Shown piece by piece: positions 26,759-36,156 of a stretch of DNA of 64,000 bases. The stretch comes from Aliiroseovarius sp. Z3. Lineage in GTDB: Bacteria > Pseudomonadota > Alphaproteobacteria > Rhodobacterales > Rhodobacteraceae. Location of the stretch: NCBI RefSeq assembly GCF_029105185.1, contig NZ_JAFMZK010000001.1, positions 124,001-188,000 on the forward strand, read 5' to 3'. The translations under genes and the position numbers were made by a program. Position 1 is the stretch's first letter. Each line of letters begins with the position of its first letter. The notes beneath the pieces are model-generated. The model ran no database searches, was not told the origin of the DNA, and saw nothing but the letters and a program-made list of their open reading frames with translations.

Positions 26759-27138
26759 GCAGGGGACGGGCGCGGATTGTTCAGAAATTTCATCAGACCG
26801 TCCGGGGTCACAATCAGACAGTCCAGGTCGGGATAAAGCTGCTGAAGCTCGCGTTTGATAACCTTCGGATTCGGCAATGTGTCGGTGCGGATCAGATAGG
26901 TGCCTTGAAACCCGATCGCGCTCAGATGCTGACCGATCTCGATACAGTCTGTTTGTGTGCAGAACAGGGCTGACACAACGAACTGAATGTTGTTCTCGTC
27001 GAATTCTGCACGCGTCAGACCAAAAAAAGTGTCGCATGACATATTGGTCAAGCGACACGACTGCGCCAGCCGATCATCAGCAATCGCCTCGCCGCCCAAT
27101 AGCAGCAGCATCGGCGTTTCAGTGTGGCAGTCCGTCAT
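26752..27138 (-). CDS. Unassigned small protein, 128 aa, possibly receiver-like
   Basis: I do not recognise a family. The alternating hydrophobic strands and helices (MLLLLGGEAIADD, NIQFVVSALFCTQTDCIEIGQH, GTYLIRTDTLPNPKVIKREL, LDCLIV) look like a flavodoxin/receiver fold. A phospho-acceptor Asp followed by the usual Thr/Ser and Lys is not clear, so a degenerate receiver is only a guess. ATG 27138 is preferred; a TTG-started form reaches 27159. The 3' end overlaps the DUF6456 gene by 7 nt on the opposite strand. Confidence 0.55.
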   Translation of the reverse strand: MTDCHTETPMLLLLGGEAIADDRLAQSCRLTNMSCDTFFGLTRAEFDENNIQFVVSALFCTQTDCIEIGQHLSAIGFQGTYLIRTDTLPNPKVIKRELQQLYPDLDCLIVTPDGLMKFLNNPRPSPAQ

Positions 27139-27315
27139 CACCCAAATACCCGTCCGCAAACGATTGCGGCCTCAACTACGATATGCACGGCGACGCAGAT
27201 TCGTGTTTTTGCCCATCGTTCGCCGTTACGGATCACACATATAAGGCGAACCTGCGGTTGGCAATTCTCCCTTTGCGAAGAAATTCGTGATTTTGGTATT
27301 TGACGCGGCAGCATT

Positions 27316-27366
27316 ATGACGCCATCCCTGTGGCTGTGCCTGCTGATCCAAGGGTTTTATGAGTGA
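27316..27366 (+). CDS. Possible 16-aa hydrophobic leader peptide before phoR
   Basis: ATG 27316 opens a 16-codon frame, MTPSLWLCLLIQGFYE, whose stop overlaps the phoR start as TGATG at 27364-27368. The peptide is hydrophobic. The tight overlap suggests translational coupling, but no Shine-Dalgarno stands out and it could be chance. Confidence 0.3.
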   Translation: MTPSLWLCLLIQGFYE

Positions 27367-28403
27367 TGCCGTCCAACGAAGTGTTACAAGCCTTGCCCGT
27401 GCCCGTTCTTGTTGTTGGTCGTGATCAACGCATCACCGCTCAGAACGATGGCGCCGCTGGCATATTTGAGATCGATCTGGTAGGGCGTCATGTGGCCACC
27501 GCCATTCGCCAGCCCGCATTGCTTGAGGCCATCGAAGCGGTATTGTCCGGCGCCGCGCAGGCGGATGCCCGGTTGGTTGTTTCAAAGCATGGTCGGGAAG
27601 TGCTCTACGACGTGCATCTGGCAAAACTTGCGTCTGATCACAGTGTTCTGCTGACCTTTCTTGATGTGTCGCCACATGAAGAAGCGGGACAGATGAGGTC
27701 GGATTTCGTCGCGAATGTCAGCCACGAGCTGCGCACGCCCTTGACCGCGCTGTCCGGGTTCATCGAAACCCTGCGCGGCCCGGCACGTAACGACCCTGAC
27801 GCGCGCGCGCGATTCCTGGATATCATGGAGAGAGAAGCAGGCCGAATGAACCGGTTGGTCACAGATCTGTTGTCGCTGAGCCGGGTTGAAGACATGGGAC
27901 GGATGCGCCCCACCGATCTGGTCGAGCTGGATCAGGTGATTCTGATGATTGTCAACGCGCTCAGCCCCGCAGCAAAGGAGCGTAACGTAGAGGTCCGATT
28001 CCATTCCGACGCAGGTCAGCCGACCATCGTGGTGGGGGACCGCGATCAGCTAACACAGGTCTTTACCAATCTGACCGAAAACGCGATCAAATATGGCCGC
28101 AAGGGGGGAACCGTTCAGATCACGATGAAGATCGAACCAATGGTTCCGGTCTTCAAGGGGCCGGGGCTGGTCGTCACGGTGCAGGATGAGGGCGAAGGCA
28201 TCGACCCCAAGCATTTGGGGCGTTTGACCGAGCGGTTTTACCGGGTCGACAACCATCGCTCGCGCGAGTTGGGCGGGACCGGACTTGGCCTTGCAATCGT
28301 TAAGCACATCGTGAATCGCCACAGGGGGCGATTGCGCATTGAAAGCACGCCCGGCAGTGGCAGTTGCTTTACCGTTCTTCTGCCTATGCCGGACTCCGCC
28401 TGA
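27366..28403 (+). CDS. phoR: Phosphate-regulon sensor histidine kinase PhoR, soluble form
   Basis: A 345-aa histidine kinase at the head of the pst/pho block. Residues about 5-105 form a PAS domain (PVPVLVVGRDQRITAQNDGA). The phospho-acceptor is His120 in FVANVSHELRTPL, followed by HATPase motifs NLTENAIKYG, VQDEGEGI and GGTGLGLAIVKHI. No transmembrane segment precedes the PAS domain, unlike E. coli PhoR, and a stop lies directly upstream of the start. Its context with pstSCAB, phoU and phoB supports the PhoR assignment. ATG 27366 or the GTG one codon earlier may start it. Confidence 0.92.
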   Translation: MPSNEVLQALPVPVLVVGRDQRITAQNDGAAGIFEIDLVGRHVATAIRQPALLEAIEAVLSGAAQADARLVVSKHGREVLYDVHLAKLASDHSVLLTFLDVSPHEEAGQMRSDFVANVSHELRTPLTALSGFIETLRGPARNDPDARARFLDIMEREAGRMNRLVTDLLSLSRVEDMGRMRPTDLVELDQVILMIVNALSPAAKERNVEVRFHSDAGQPTIVVGDRDQLTQVFTNLTENAIKYGRKGGTVQITMKIEPMVPVFKGPGLVVTVQDEGEGIDPKHLGRLTERFYRVDNHRSRELGGTGLGLAIVKHIVNRHRGRLRIESTPGSGSCFTVLLPMPDSA

Positions 28404-28446
28404 CTGTTTTTCGATCTTTTTCTGAAAATCATCTGTTTGGCGCTGA

Positions 28447-28479
28447 TTGTCACATTACTTTTACAAAACTTACACAAAA
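28447..28479 (+). promoter_or_regulatory. Pho-box-like array of three 11-nt direct repeats upstream of pstS
   Basis: TTGTCACATTA (28447-28457), CTTTTACAAAA (28458-28468) and CTTACACAAAA (28469-28479) are head-to-tail repeats in exact 11-nt register. PhoB sites are built from 11-nt units of CTGTCAC-type half plus an A/T-rich tail. The array ends 70 nt before the pstS start, so it is the expected operator and promoter for phosphate-starvation induction. Confidence 0.72.
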
Positions 28480-28549
28480 GCTTTGTTCAAGACCCATAGG
28501 ACGGCGCCATGTCGTCCGAGGGGGCGATGCAACCAAACAGGAGTTATCC

Positions 28550-29584
28550 ATGTCCTTTGTGAAACTGACCGCCTCTGCCATGGCGATCGCTGCCGTTTCT
28601 GCAACCGCTGCCACCGCCCGTGACCAGGTTCAGGTTGCCGGGTCCTCGACCGTGCTGCCTTACGCCTCCATCGTCGCTGAAGCGTTCGGTGAAAACTTTG
28701 ACTTCCCGACCCCCGTTGTTGAATCGGGCGGTTCGTCTGCCGGTCTGAAGCGCTTCTGCCAGGGTGTCGGCGAAGAGCATACCGACATTGCCAACGCTTC
28801 GCGCGCCATCCGCGAAAAGGAAATCAAGGCCTGTGCCGAAAACGGCGTGACCGACATCATCGAAGTGCGCATCGGCTATGACGGCATCGTGTTTGCCTCG
28901 CAGATCGACGGCCCGGCCTATACCGCATTCACCCAGTCTGACATCTTCAACGCGCTGGCCCCGAAGGTCATGGTTGACGGTGCGCTGGTCGACAACCCCT
29001 ATAAGCAGTGGGCCGACTTCAACCCGGATCTGCCTGCCGAAGACATCCTGGCCTTCATTCCCGGCACCAAGCACGGCACCCGTGAAGTGTTCGAAGAAAA
29101 AGTTGTCGCAGCCGGCTGTGAAGCCACCGGCGCGCTGGAAGCCATGATCGCCGGCGGCATGTCGGAAGACGACGCCGAAGACGCGTGCCTGGCCGTGATG
29201 GCCGACGGTCGTGCCGTGGACATCGACGGTGACTATACCGAAACGCTGGCGTCGATCGACGCAAACGCCCACGCGATCGGCGTGTTCGGTCTGGCTTTCT
29301 ATGAAAACAACACCGACAAGCTGAAAGTGGCCACGATGGCTGGTGTCGCGCCGTCGACCGAAACCATCTCGACCGGTGAATATCCGGTGTCGCGCCCGCT
29401 GTTCTTCTATGTGAAGAAAGCCCATATCGGCGTGATCCCCGGCCTGAAGGAATATGCCGAGTTCTTCATCTCGGACGAGATTGCCGGCCCTGACGGCCCG
29501 CTGGCCGAATACGGCCTGGTCTCCGATCCCGAACTGGGGGCCACGCAGGCCGCTGTTTCGGCTGAAGACGCCATGATGAACTAA
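28550..29584 (+). CDS. pstS: Phosphate ABC transporter substrate-binding protein PstS
   Basis: Periplasmic high-affinity phosphate binder. The 344-aa precursor has a signal peptide (MSFVKLTASAMAIAAVSATA, cleavage near ATAR). VAGSSTVLPYA carries the phosphate-binding loop. GGSSAGLKRFCQG, ADIANASRAI-like TDIANASRAIREKE, and PGTKHGTREVFEEKV provide further ligands. The codon bias is extreme, indicating high expression. A strong GGAG lies before ATG 28550. The gene is preceded by the Pho-box-like repeats and followed by a hairpin with T5 that would limit read-through into pstC. Confidence 0.96.
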   Translation: MSFVKLTASAMAIAAVSATAATARDQVQVAGSSTVLPYASIVAEAFGENFDFPTPVVESGGSSAGLKRFCQGVGEEHTDIANASRAIREKEIKACAENGVTDIIEVRIGYDGIVFASQIDGPAYTAFTQSDIFNALAPKVMVDGALVDNPYKQWADFNPDLPAEDILAFIPGTKHGTREVFEEKVVAAGCEATGALEAMIAGGMSEDDAEDACLAVMADGRAVDIDGDYTETLASIDANAHAIGVFGLAFYENNTDKLKVATMAGVAPSTETISTGEYPVSRPLFFYVKKAHIGVIPGLKEYAEFFISDEIAGPDGPLAEYGLVSDPELGATQAAVSAEDAMMN

Positions 29585-29591
29585 GACCATG

Positions 29592-29623
29592 ATGGCGCGG
29601 GGCATCGGTCCCGCGCCATTTTT
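29592..29623 (+). terminator. Intrinsic terminator/attenuator between pstS and pstC
   Basis: ATGGCGCGGG (29592-29601) pairs perfectly with CCCGCGCCAT (29610-29619), followed by a T5 run. Because pstC follows in the same direction, it probably reduces, rather than abolishes, transcription, giving more PstS than permease. Confidence 0.88.
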
Positions 29624-29680
29624 CTGCCTTTCCCGGATCGGGCCAAAGATCTGCACCGCCTTTGCTGCACGGGCTTTCAC

Positions 29681-31153
29681 ATGTCTGCTTTCTGGCTTCT
29701 TATCATCCTACTGGCGTTTGCTGCTGTCGGTTTTGTCCTTGGACGCGGCCGCGCGCTGGCCTCGGTCAACGGGGAACGGCGCAGGCTACATTCCCTGCCG
29801 AACTACTATGGTTCTAACGTCGCGATGCTGGCTTTCGTGCCGGCTGTTCTTGTCCTTGCGGTCTGGGTGGTAGTCCAACCGTTTGTCATCAATTCATCGG
29901 TATCGAACCACATTCCCGCTGAGCTTTACCAAACCGGCGGTGAATTGAACCTGATCATGAGCGATGTGCGCCGCGTGGCCGATGGTCTGGACCTTGCCGT
30001 CAAGGGTGGCATGCTGACCACAGACGAAGCATCCAATATCGACAACGACGCGACCGATCTGCGTGCGCTTCTGGGCGAGGTCGGCATTGCCCTTGGGTCA
30101 GAGATACATCCCTCGGTCTTGTCTGCGGCACAGGTGATGCGCACTCAGATCGCCACTGGCAACCTCTATCGCAGTATCGTGCTTCTGGTGATCGCGGCGG
30201 CGGGGTTCTTTGTCGCCATCCGCATGACCTCGGGCGAGTTTCGGGCACGCAACATGGTCGAGCGGGGCATCCGTGGCCTGTTGATCGCTGCAGCGTCGAT
30301 TGCGATCCTGACGACCATCGGCATCGTGTTGTCGCTGATCTTCAACACGCTCGAGTTTTTCCGCCTGTATCCGGCCAAGGATTTTTTCACACTGCTTGAA
30401 TGGGCGCCCAGCTTCTCGGGGCGCGGGGGCGCTTCGAGCCTTGGCCTTTTGCCGCTGCTTTGGGGCACGCTCTATATCTCGGTCGTCGCGTTGCTGGTCG
30501 CGGTTCCGATCGGGTTGTTCTCGGCCATCTATCTGGCTGAATATGCCGGACCCAAGACCCGCAGCATTGCCAAGCCCATGCTTGAGGTTCTGGCGGGCAT
30601 TCCGACCATCGTTTACGGCCTGTTTGCCCTGCTGACCATCGGCCCCATGCTTCTGAGCGTCTTCGGCGACAACGGGTTTGGATGGATGCAGGGCCAGCGG
30701 TCGGTGATGACGGCGGGGCTTGTGATGGGCATCATGCTGATCCCCTTCGTCAGCTCACTGTCCGACGACATCATCAACGCGGTGCCGCAAGCCATGCGCG
30801 ACGGGTCATATGGGCTGGGTGCCACCCAGTCCGAAACCGTCCGCCAGGTGGTGTTGCCCGCAGCCCTTCCGGGCATTGTCGGGGCCGTCCTGCTGGCCAC
30901 CAGCCGCGCCCTTGGCGAAACCATGATCGTGGTGATGGGGGCAGGGGCCGCCGCCCGGCTGGACCTGAACCCATTCGAGGCCATGACCACCGTTACTGCT
31001 AAGATCGTCAGTCAGTTGACCGGCGACAGCGACTTTGCCAGCCCCGAGGCGCTTGTCGCCTTTGCCCTTGGCATGACGCTGTTCATCCTGACCCTTGGCC
31101 TGAACGTCCTCGCGCTTTACATCGTGCGCAAATACCGGGAGCAATACGAATGA
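29681..31153 (+). CDS. pstC: Phosphate ABC transporter permease PstC, long form
   Basis: Inner-membrane permease of the phosphate importer. At 490 aa it is far longer than E. coli PstC (about 320); the extra N-terminal ~190 residues include two membrane helices and a periplasmic helical region (DLRALLGEVGIALGSEIHPS), as in other alphaproteobacteria. The permease core from about residue 250 contains IYLAEYAGPKTRS, EVLAGIPTIVYGLFALL and the EAA loop ALGETMIVVMGAGAAARL. No strong ribosome site precedes ATG 29681. The stop overlaps pstA as ATGA. Confidence 0.94.
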   Translation: MSAFWLLIILLAFAAVGFVLGRGRALASVNGERRRLHSLPNYYGSNVAMLAFVPAVLVLAVWVVVQPFVINSSVSNHIPAELYQTGGELNLIMSDVRRVADGLDLAVKGGMLTTDEASNIDNDATDLRALLGEVGIALGSEIHPSVLSAAQVMRTQIATGNLYRSIVLLVIAAAGFFVAIRMTSGEFRARNMVERGIRGLLIAAASIAILTTIGIVLSLIFNTLEFFRLYPAKDFFTLLEWAPSFSGRGGASSLGLLPLLWGTLYISVVALLVAVPIGLFSAIYLAEYAGPKTRSIAKPMLEVLAGIPTIVYGLFALLTIGPMLLSVFGDNGFGWMQGQRSVMTAGLVMGIMLIPFVSSLSDDIINAVPQAMRDGSYGLGATQSETVRQVVLPAALPGIVGAVLLATSRALGETMIVVMGAGAAARLDLNPFEAMTTVTAKIVSQLTGDSDFASPEALVAFALGMTLFILTLGLNVLALYIVRKYREQYE

Positions 31154-32514
31154 CCGACGCAGCTTTCCCAGACGGGGCCGAAGGGGCCGCGCCGCGCACC
31201 ACCTCGTCGCTTCTGACCCAAGACACACGCACCAAGAAACGAAACGCCGCCGAGGCCCGGTTCCGCGCCTATGGCATTGCGGCCATCGCCGTCGGTCTTG
31301 TCTTTCTTGCCGTGCTGGTCAGTTCGATCATCTTCAAGGGTGTGGGCGCGTTCCAGCAGACCTTCATCACCCTGAACGTGGAACTTCTGGAAGAGAAACT
31401 GGACAAGTCCGGCACCCGCGACATCGAGGCGATCAAGAAGGTCACGACCTTCGGCTATAACCCACTGATCGACGCGGCGCTGGCACAGGCGATTGCCGAT
31501 ACGGGGATCGAGAACCCGTTTTCGAAAGGCAAGGACCTGCGCAAGATGATCAGTTCGGGTGCGGCGGCGGACCTGCGCGATCACGTCATCGAGAACCCCG
31601 ATGAGATTGGCAAGACGGTCTCGTTTCGCCTGCTCGCCTCGTCCCGTGTCGATGGCTATCTGAAGGGGCGTGTCACCCGCGAAAGCCTGGCGCGCGACAA
31701 GAACCTGACACCCGAGCATCTGGACATCGTCGATGCGTTGGCCGGGGCAGGGGTCGTGACAAAGGCCTTCAATACCGATTTCATCACCGGCGCGGATGCA
31801 TCCGAAAGCCGCCCGGAACAAGCCGGGATTGGTGTTTCGATGCTGGGCAGCTTCTATATGATGCTGGTTGTGCTGGCTTGTGCGCTGCCCATCGGTGTTG
31901 CGGCGTCTATTTATCTTGAGGAGTTTGCCCCGCAGAACTGGTTTACAGACCTGATCGAGGTGAACATCTCGAACCTTGCGGCTGTGCCGTCCATTGTGTT
32001 CGGTATCCTCGGTCTGGCGGTGTTCATCCAATTCGCCCACCTGCCGCAATCCGCACCCTTGGTTGGTGGTCTGGTGCTGACCCTGATGACGCTGCCGACG
32101 ATCATCATCTCGACCCGCGCATCGTTGAAATCGGTGCCACCGTCGATCCGCGAAGCGGCCTTGGGGATTGGGGCATCGAAAATGCAAACGGTGTTCCACC
32201 ACGTCTTGCCACTGGCCATGCCCGGCATCCTGACCGGGACCATCATCGGGCTGGCGCAGGCGCTTGGCGAAACCGCACCGCTGCTTCTGATCGGGATGGT
32301 GGGCTATATCGCCTCGAACTATCCCGATGGGGTGATCGAAGGCTTCATGTCGCCGAACTCGGCCATGCCCGCACAGATCTACGAATGGGCAAAACGCGCT
32401 GACCCGGCCTATTATGAACGCGCCTGGGGCGGCATCATCATCCTTCTGGTGTTCCTGATGACCATGAACATCATTGCCATCATTCTGCGCCGCCGATTTG
32501 AGCGCCGCTGGTAG
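31150..32514 (+). CDS. pstA: Phosphate ABC transporter permease PstA with N-terminal extension
   Basis: Second permease subunit, 454 aa, with an extra N-terminal DUF3333-type region (about residues 1-205) absent from E. coli PstA. One N-terminal helix ([20 protein letters not shown]) anchors a periplasmic segment. The permease core includes [36 protein letters not shown] and the EAA motif [16 protein letters not shown]. The start overlaps pstC by 4 nt, indicating coupled synthesis of equal amounts. Confidence 0.94.
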   Translation: MTDAAFPDGAEGAAPRTTSSLLTQDTRTKKRNAAEARFRAYGIAAIAVGLVFLAVLVSSIIFKGVGAFQQTFITLNVELLEEKLDKSGTRDIEAIKKVTTFGYNPLIDAALAQAIADTGIENPFSKGKDLRKMISSGAAADLRDHVIENPDEIGKTVSFRLLASSRVDGYLKGRVTRESLARDKNLTPEHLDIVDALAGAGVVTKAFNTDFITGADASESRPEQAGIGVSMLGSFYMMLVVLACALPIGVAASIYLEEFAPQNWFTDLIEVNISNLAAVPSIVFGILGLAVFIQFAHLPQSAPLVGGLVLTLMTLPTIIISTRASLKSVPPSIREAALGIGASKMQTVFHHVLPLAMPGILTGTIIGLAQALGETAPLLLIGMVGYIASNYPDGVIEGFMSPNSAMPAQIYEWAKRADPAYYERAWGGIIILLVFLMTMNIIAIILRRRFERRW

Positions 32515-32528
32515 GAAAGACCGCAGAC

Positions 32529-33326
32529 ATGAATGATATGACGAAAATCGAAGGGGCTATTGAGATGAACGATATGAAAATCTCGGCCAAGGGCGTGCAG
32601 GTCTATTACGGCGATACGCACGCGATCAAAGATGTCTCGGTTGAAATCGAAGACAAGACCGTCACCGCCTTCATCGGCCCGTCGGGCTGCGGCAAGTCGA
32701 CCTTCCTGCGCTGCCTGAACCGCATGAATGACACGATCGACATTTGTCGCGTCGAAGGTGACATCTTGCTGGATGGCGAAGACATCTATGACAAGCGCGT
32801 CGACCCGGTGCAGCTGCGTGCCAAGGTGGGGATGGTGTTTCAGAAACCCAACCCGTTCCCCAAGTCGATCTATGACAACATCGCCTATGGCCCGCGCATT
32901 CACGGTCTGGCCAAGAACAAGGCCGATCTGGACGATATCGTCGAGAAATCGCTGCGTCGCGGCGCCATCTGGGACGAGGTGAAAGACCGTCTTCATGCGC
33001 CGGGCACCGGCCTGTCCGGTGGTCAGCAGCAGCGTCTGTGCATTGCCCGCGCCGTGGCGACCGAACCGGAAGTTCTGTTGATGGACGAGCCATGCTCGGC
33101 CCTTGACCCGATTGCCACCGCGCAAGTCGAAGAATTGATTGATGAACTGCGCCAAAGCTATTCGGTGGTGATCGTCACACACTCGATGCAGCAGGCCGCA
33201 CGTGTCAGCCAGAAAACTGCCTTCTTCCACCTTGGAAACCTGGTGGAGTACGACGACACAACCAAGATCTTCACCAACCCCGAAGACCCGCGCACTGAAA
33301 GTTACATCACCGGCCGTATCGGCTGA
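32529..33326 (+). CDS. pstB: Phosphate ABC transporter ATPase PstB
   Basis: ATP-binding subunit of the Pst importer, 265 aa, cytoplasmic face. Walker A is [19 protein letters not shown], the PstB-typical form. The Q-loop is [19 protein letters not shown], the signature [14 protein letters not shown], and Walker [17 protein letters not shown] followed by [19 protein letters not shown] precedes ATG 32529; an internal ATG at 32565 (MNDMKIS) is an alternative. Confidence 0.97.
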   Translation: MNDMTKIEGAIEMNDMKISAKGVQVYYGDTHAIKDVSVEIEDKTVTAFIGPSGCGKSTFLRCLNRMNDTIDICRVEGDILLDGEDIYDKRVDPVQLRAKVGMVFQKPNPFPKSIYDNIAYGPRIHGLAKNKADLDDIVEKSLRRGAIWDEVKDRLHAPGTGLSGGQQQRLCIARAVATEPEVLLMDEPCSALDPIATAQVEELIDELRQSYSVVIVTHSMQQAARVSQKTAFFHLGNLVEYDDTTKIFTNPEDPRTESYITGRIG

Positions 33327-33361
33327 CGACGGATCGCCCAACACAGGGGCAGGAGACTTAC

Positions 33362-34093
33362 ATGACCGACCAACATATCGCATCCGCCTTCGACCGCGAC
33401 CTTGAAGAGGTTCAGGCCCATCTGATGAAGATGGGTGGCATGGTTGAAGATGCCATCCGCGCAAGCGCCAAATCCCTGAAACGCCGTGACGAGGAACTTG
33501 CCGAACTGGTGCGCAAGAACGACAAGAAGATCGACGCGCTGGATCTGCAAATCCAGGAAGAATGCGCCCGCATCATCGCCTTGCGTCAGCCGATTGCCTC
33601 GGACCTGCGCACGGTTCTGACGGTGATGAAAGTGGCGGCCAATCTGGAACGGATCGGCGACTATGCCAAGAACATGGCCAAACGCACCAGCGTGCTTGTG
33701 CACATGCAACCCATCGACGGTGCCTCGGGCGCCATCAAGCGCATGGCCACCGAAGCCCAGCGGATGCTGTCCGACGCGCTTGATGCCTTCATCCGCCGCG
33801 ACGCCGATCTGGCGCAGGATGTGCGTCACCGCGATCTTGAGATCGACCAGATGTATAACGCGCTGTTTCGCGAGTTCCTGACCTTCATGATGGAAGACCC
33901 ACGCAACATTTCGTCCTGTATGCACTTGCATTTCATCGCCAAGAACATCGAACGGATGGGCGATCACGTCACCTCGATCGCGGATCAGGTGATTTATTTG
34001 GTGAAGGGCGAATTGCCGGACGAAGCGCGCCCCAAGGGGAACGCGCCCAACTATGAAATCCCCATCGTAGATGATGCGGAGGCGAAGGCATGA
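33362..34093 (+). CDS. phoU: Phosphate signalling regulator PhoU
   Basis: A 243-aa all-helical protein that links Pst transport state to PhoR. Two PhoU repeats are visible: EVQAHLMKMGGMVEDAIRAS and, later, REFLTFMMEDPRNISSCMHL. Metal-binding E/DxxxD-type helices include NLERIGDYAKNMAKR and NIERMGDHVTSIADQVIYL. GGGCAGGAG precedes ATG 33362. Its stop overlaps phoB by 4 nt. Confidence 0.96.
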   Translation: MTDQHIASAFDRDLEEVQAHLMKMGGMVEDAIRASAKSLKRRDEELAELVRKNDKKIDALDLQIQEECARIIALRQPIASDLRTVLTVMKVAANLERIGDYAKNMAKRTSVLVHMQPIDGASGAIKRMATEAQRMLSDALDAFIRRDADLAQDVRHRDLEIDQMYNALFREFLTFMMEDPRNISSCMHLHFIAKNIERMGDHVTSIADQVIYLVKGELPDEARPKGNAPNYEIPIVDDAEAKA

Positions 34094-34779
34094 GCGCCGG
34101 AACACCCTGTGTTCTGTTGGTCGAGGACGAGCCGGCACAGCGGGAAATCCTGCGCTATAACCTCAGTTCTGAAGGCTATGATGTCACGATGGCCGAGAAT
34201 GGCGATGACGCATTGATCCTGATCGACGAGGTTACGCCTGATCTTGTGCTGCTGGACTGGATGTTGCCCGGCGTGTCCGGCATCGAAATCTGTCGCCGCC
34301 TGAAAACCCGCAAGGAAACGCGCACGATCCCGGTGATCATGCTATCGGCCCGATCAGAAGAGGTCGATCGCGTGCGGGGGCTTGAAACCGGCGCGGATGA
34401 CTATGTCGTCAAGCCGTTTTCGGTCAGTGAACTGATGGCGCGGATACGAACCCAACTGCGCCGCACGCGTCCGGCTGCCGTGGGCCAGAGGTTGGAGTAT
34501 CAGGACATACTGCTGGACGGCGAAAGCCACCGTGTAACGCGGGCAGGCGCCGACGTTAAACTTGGACCGACTGAATTTCGGCTGCTGTCCACGTTGATGG
34601 AAAAACCCGGTCGTGTCTGGAGCCGCGAGCAGCTGCTGGACCGCGTCTGGGGTCGCGATGTCTATGTCGATACACGCACGGTCGACGTTCATGTCGGACG
34701 GCTGCGCAAGGCACTCTGTCGACAGGGCGGAGACGATCCGCTGCGCACAGTGCGCGGCACAGGTTACGCATTGGGTTAG
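34090..34779 (+). CDS. phoB: Phosphate-regulon response regulator PhoB
   Basis: OmpR/PhoB-family transcription factor, 229 aa. The receiver domain has acidic residues VEDEPAQRE, phospho-acceptor Asp56 in LVLLDWMLPG, and the conserved Lys in VVKPFSVSEL. The winged-helix domain contains LGPTEFRLLSTLMEKPGRVWSRE and VDVHVGRLRKAL, and ends RTVRGTGYALG. ATG overlaps the phoU stop (ATGA). It probably binds the repeats upstream of pstS. The block ends here, followed by a gene-poor region. Confidence 0.97.
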   Translation: MSAGTPCVLLVEDEPAQREILRYNLSSEGYDVTMAENGDDALILIDEVTPDLVLLDWMLPGVSGIEICRRLKTRKETRTIPVIMLSARSEEVDRVRGLETGADDYVVKPFSVSELMARIRTQLRRTRPAAVGQRLEYQDILLDGESHRVTRAGADVKLGPTEFRLLSTLMEKPGRVWSREQLLDRVWGRDVYVDTRTVDVHVGRLRKALCRQGGDDPLRTVRGTGYALG

Positions 34780-35260
34780 CGTGCTCCGCTCAGTTGCGTG
34801 TAAACGGCTTCCATTCCATGATCTCCTATTAAGTAGCTCATTGTTTTCTAGTAGGAGTCGCACTCCAGTTTAGAATGTGCCTCGGTGTGAGCGCATCGGC
34901 GCATAATCGGTATTATGTTATTATGTTATATATAATTGTGCAGTCTGCATATTTGCGAGCCGTCACCTGTAACTTGTTCATATCATGTAGAAACGAGCTG
35001 TGCGTCACCAGTGCAACCTCGCCCTTGACCCGTTGGCGGTCTAAAGTGCCGCGGAACAACACAAGTGCATCACTATCCTCAGGTTTTTCTCGACAATTGT
35101 TGCGATTGCAGCAAAGAATGCGGTCGGCAAAAGGATTTGATTGATGATTTCGTTTCACGTTCCGTGCGCGCCGCGCCTTGTAGTGTTGGCAATAAGCAAC
35201 TGCGCGATCATCTCGCCTGAACCACATGACGCCGCCGTTATTGGATTTGGTGCAGTCTGA
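34780..35260. other. 481-nt gene-poor region between phoB and luxR
   Basis: No convincing gene. An imperfect inverted repeat, CTCCTATTA (34823-34831) with TAGTAGGAG downstream (about 34848-34856), lies just past phoB. An AT-rich stretch at 34908-34936 holds TATTATGT repeats and a TATAAT (34931-34936) that could be a -10 element. Frames on both strands here have uneven codon use and no recognisable product. The region is visibly AT-richer than flanking operons. Confidence 0.6.
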
Positions 35261-36016
35261 ATGGATCCCATGCTCGACTACATGGCGCGGATATGCCAAT
35301 GCAGCTCGGTCACCGAACTGTGGGATGTTCATTGTGAGGCTATGAACGAATTCGGGTTCGACCGGCTGGTTTATGGCTGCACCCATTTTACAACACCAAC
35401 TTCACTTGGCCCTCGTGAAGATACATTGATCCTGTCGTCTCATCCGCGCGAATATGTTGAGCGTCTATGTACTGAAGACGAACTTTATCGGCATTCGCCG
35501 ATGATCGAATGGGCCTCGCAAAACAGCGGTGCATGCAGTTGGTCCTGGGTGCATGAGAATATCGACAAACTCTCGGAGAAAGGGCTTCAGGTTCGTGACA
35601 TCAATCGCGAAATGAATGTGACAGCGGGCTATACGATCTCGTTTCCCGAATCTGCCAAACGCGCCCGAGCCGTGATGGCATTGACGGCCAGAAGCGGATT
35701 AACCCAGGACCAGGTAGATCAGATTTGGGACGAGCACGGGAAAACGATCGAGACGTTGAATCATGTGGTGCATCTGAAAATCTTGTCCCTGCCCCAACAA
35801 ACGGACCGGGCGAAACTGTCAGCCCGTCAACGCGAAGTGCTGGAATGGGTTGGCACCGGAAAAACCAATCAGGACATCGCGACGATCATGGGCGTGTCAG
35901 CCGCTACGGTCGAGAAACATCTGCGAATCGCCCGGTCGAAATTGGGCGTCGATACGACTGCGCAGGCCATTCTCAAGATATCGTACCTGAATCAGATTCG
36001 TTCCCCACATGGTTGA
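35261..36016 (+). CDS. LuxR-family regulator with autoinducer-binding-like domain, no adjacent luxI
   Basis: A 251-aa quorum-sensing-type regulator. The N-terminal autoinducer-binding-like domain spans about residues 15-165. The C-terminal GerE/LuxR helix-turn-helix is LSARQREVLEWVGTGKTNQD followed by IATIMGVSAATVEKHLRIARSKLGV. No AHL synthase gene is in the window, so it is a solo or works with a distant synthase. The pocket departs from the consensus: the usual Asp-Pro is Ser79-Pro80 (YRHSP) and the W-x3-Y pair is not intact, while a Trp pair (SWSW) remains. Starts at 35261 or 35270. The gene is AT-richer than its surroundings. Confidence 0.88.
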   Translation: MDPMLDYMARICQCSSVTELWDVHCEAMNEFGFDRLVYGCTHFTTPTSLGPREDTLILSSHPREYVERLCTEDELYRHSPMIEWASQNSGACSWSWVHENIDKLSEKGLQVRDINREMNVTAGYTISFPESAKRARAVMALTARSGLTQDQVDQIWDEHGKTIETLNHVVHLKILSLPQQTDRAKLSARQREVLEWVGTGKTNQDIATIMGVSAATVEKHLRIARSKLGVDTTAQAILKISYLNQIRSPHG

Positions 36017-36156
36017 TTTGGTCGAGCTGTGGGAATTTATTCAAAACAAAACACCATCATTGTCGACCGCCAGAGAACAAAATATCATATCTTGTTGATT
36101 TTACGGTAGGGAAACCCTGACTTCCAATTTGCTTCTCTTTGAGGCATAATGATCGT

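Noticed and set aside
34913-35386. 157-codon minus-strand frame upstream of luxR
   Set aside because: Codon use is atypical, it overlaps the luxR start and no domain is visible.
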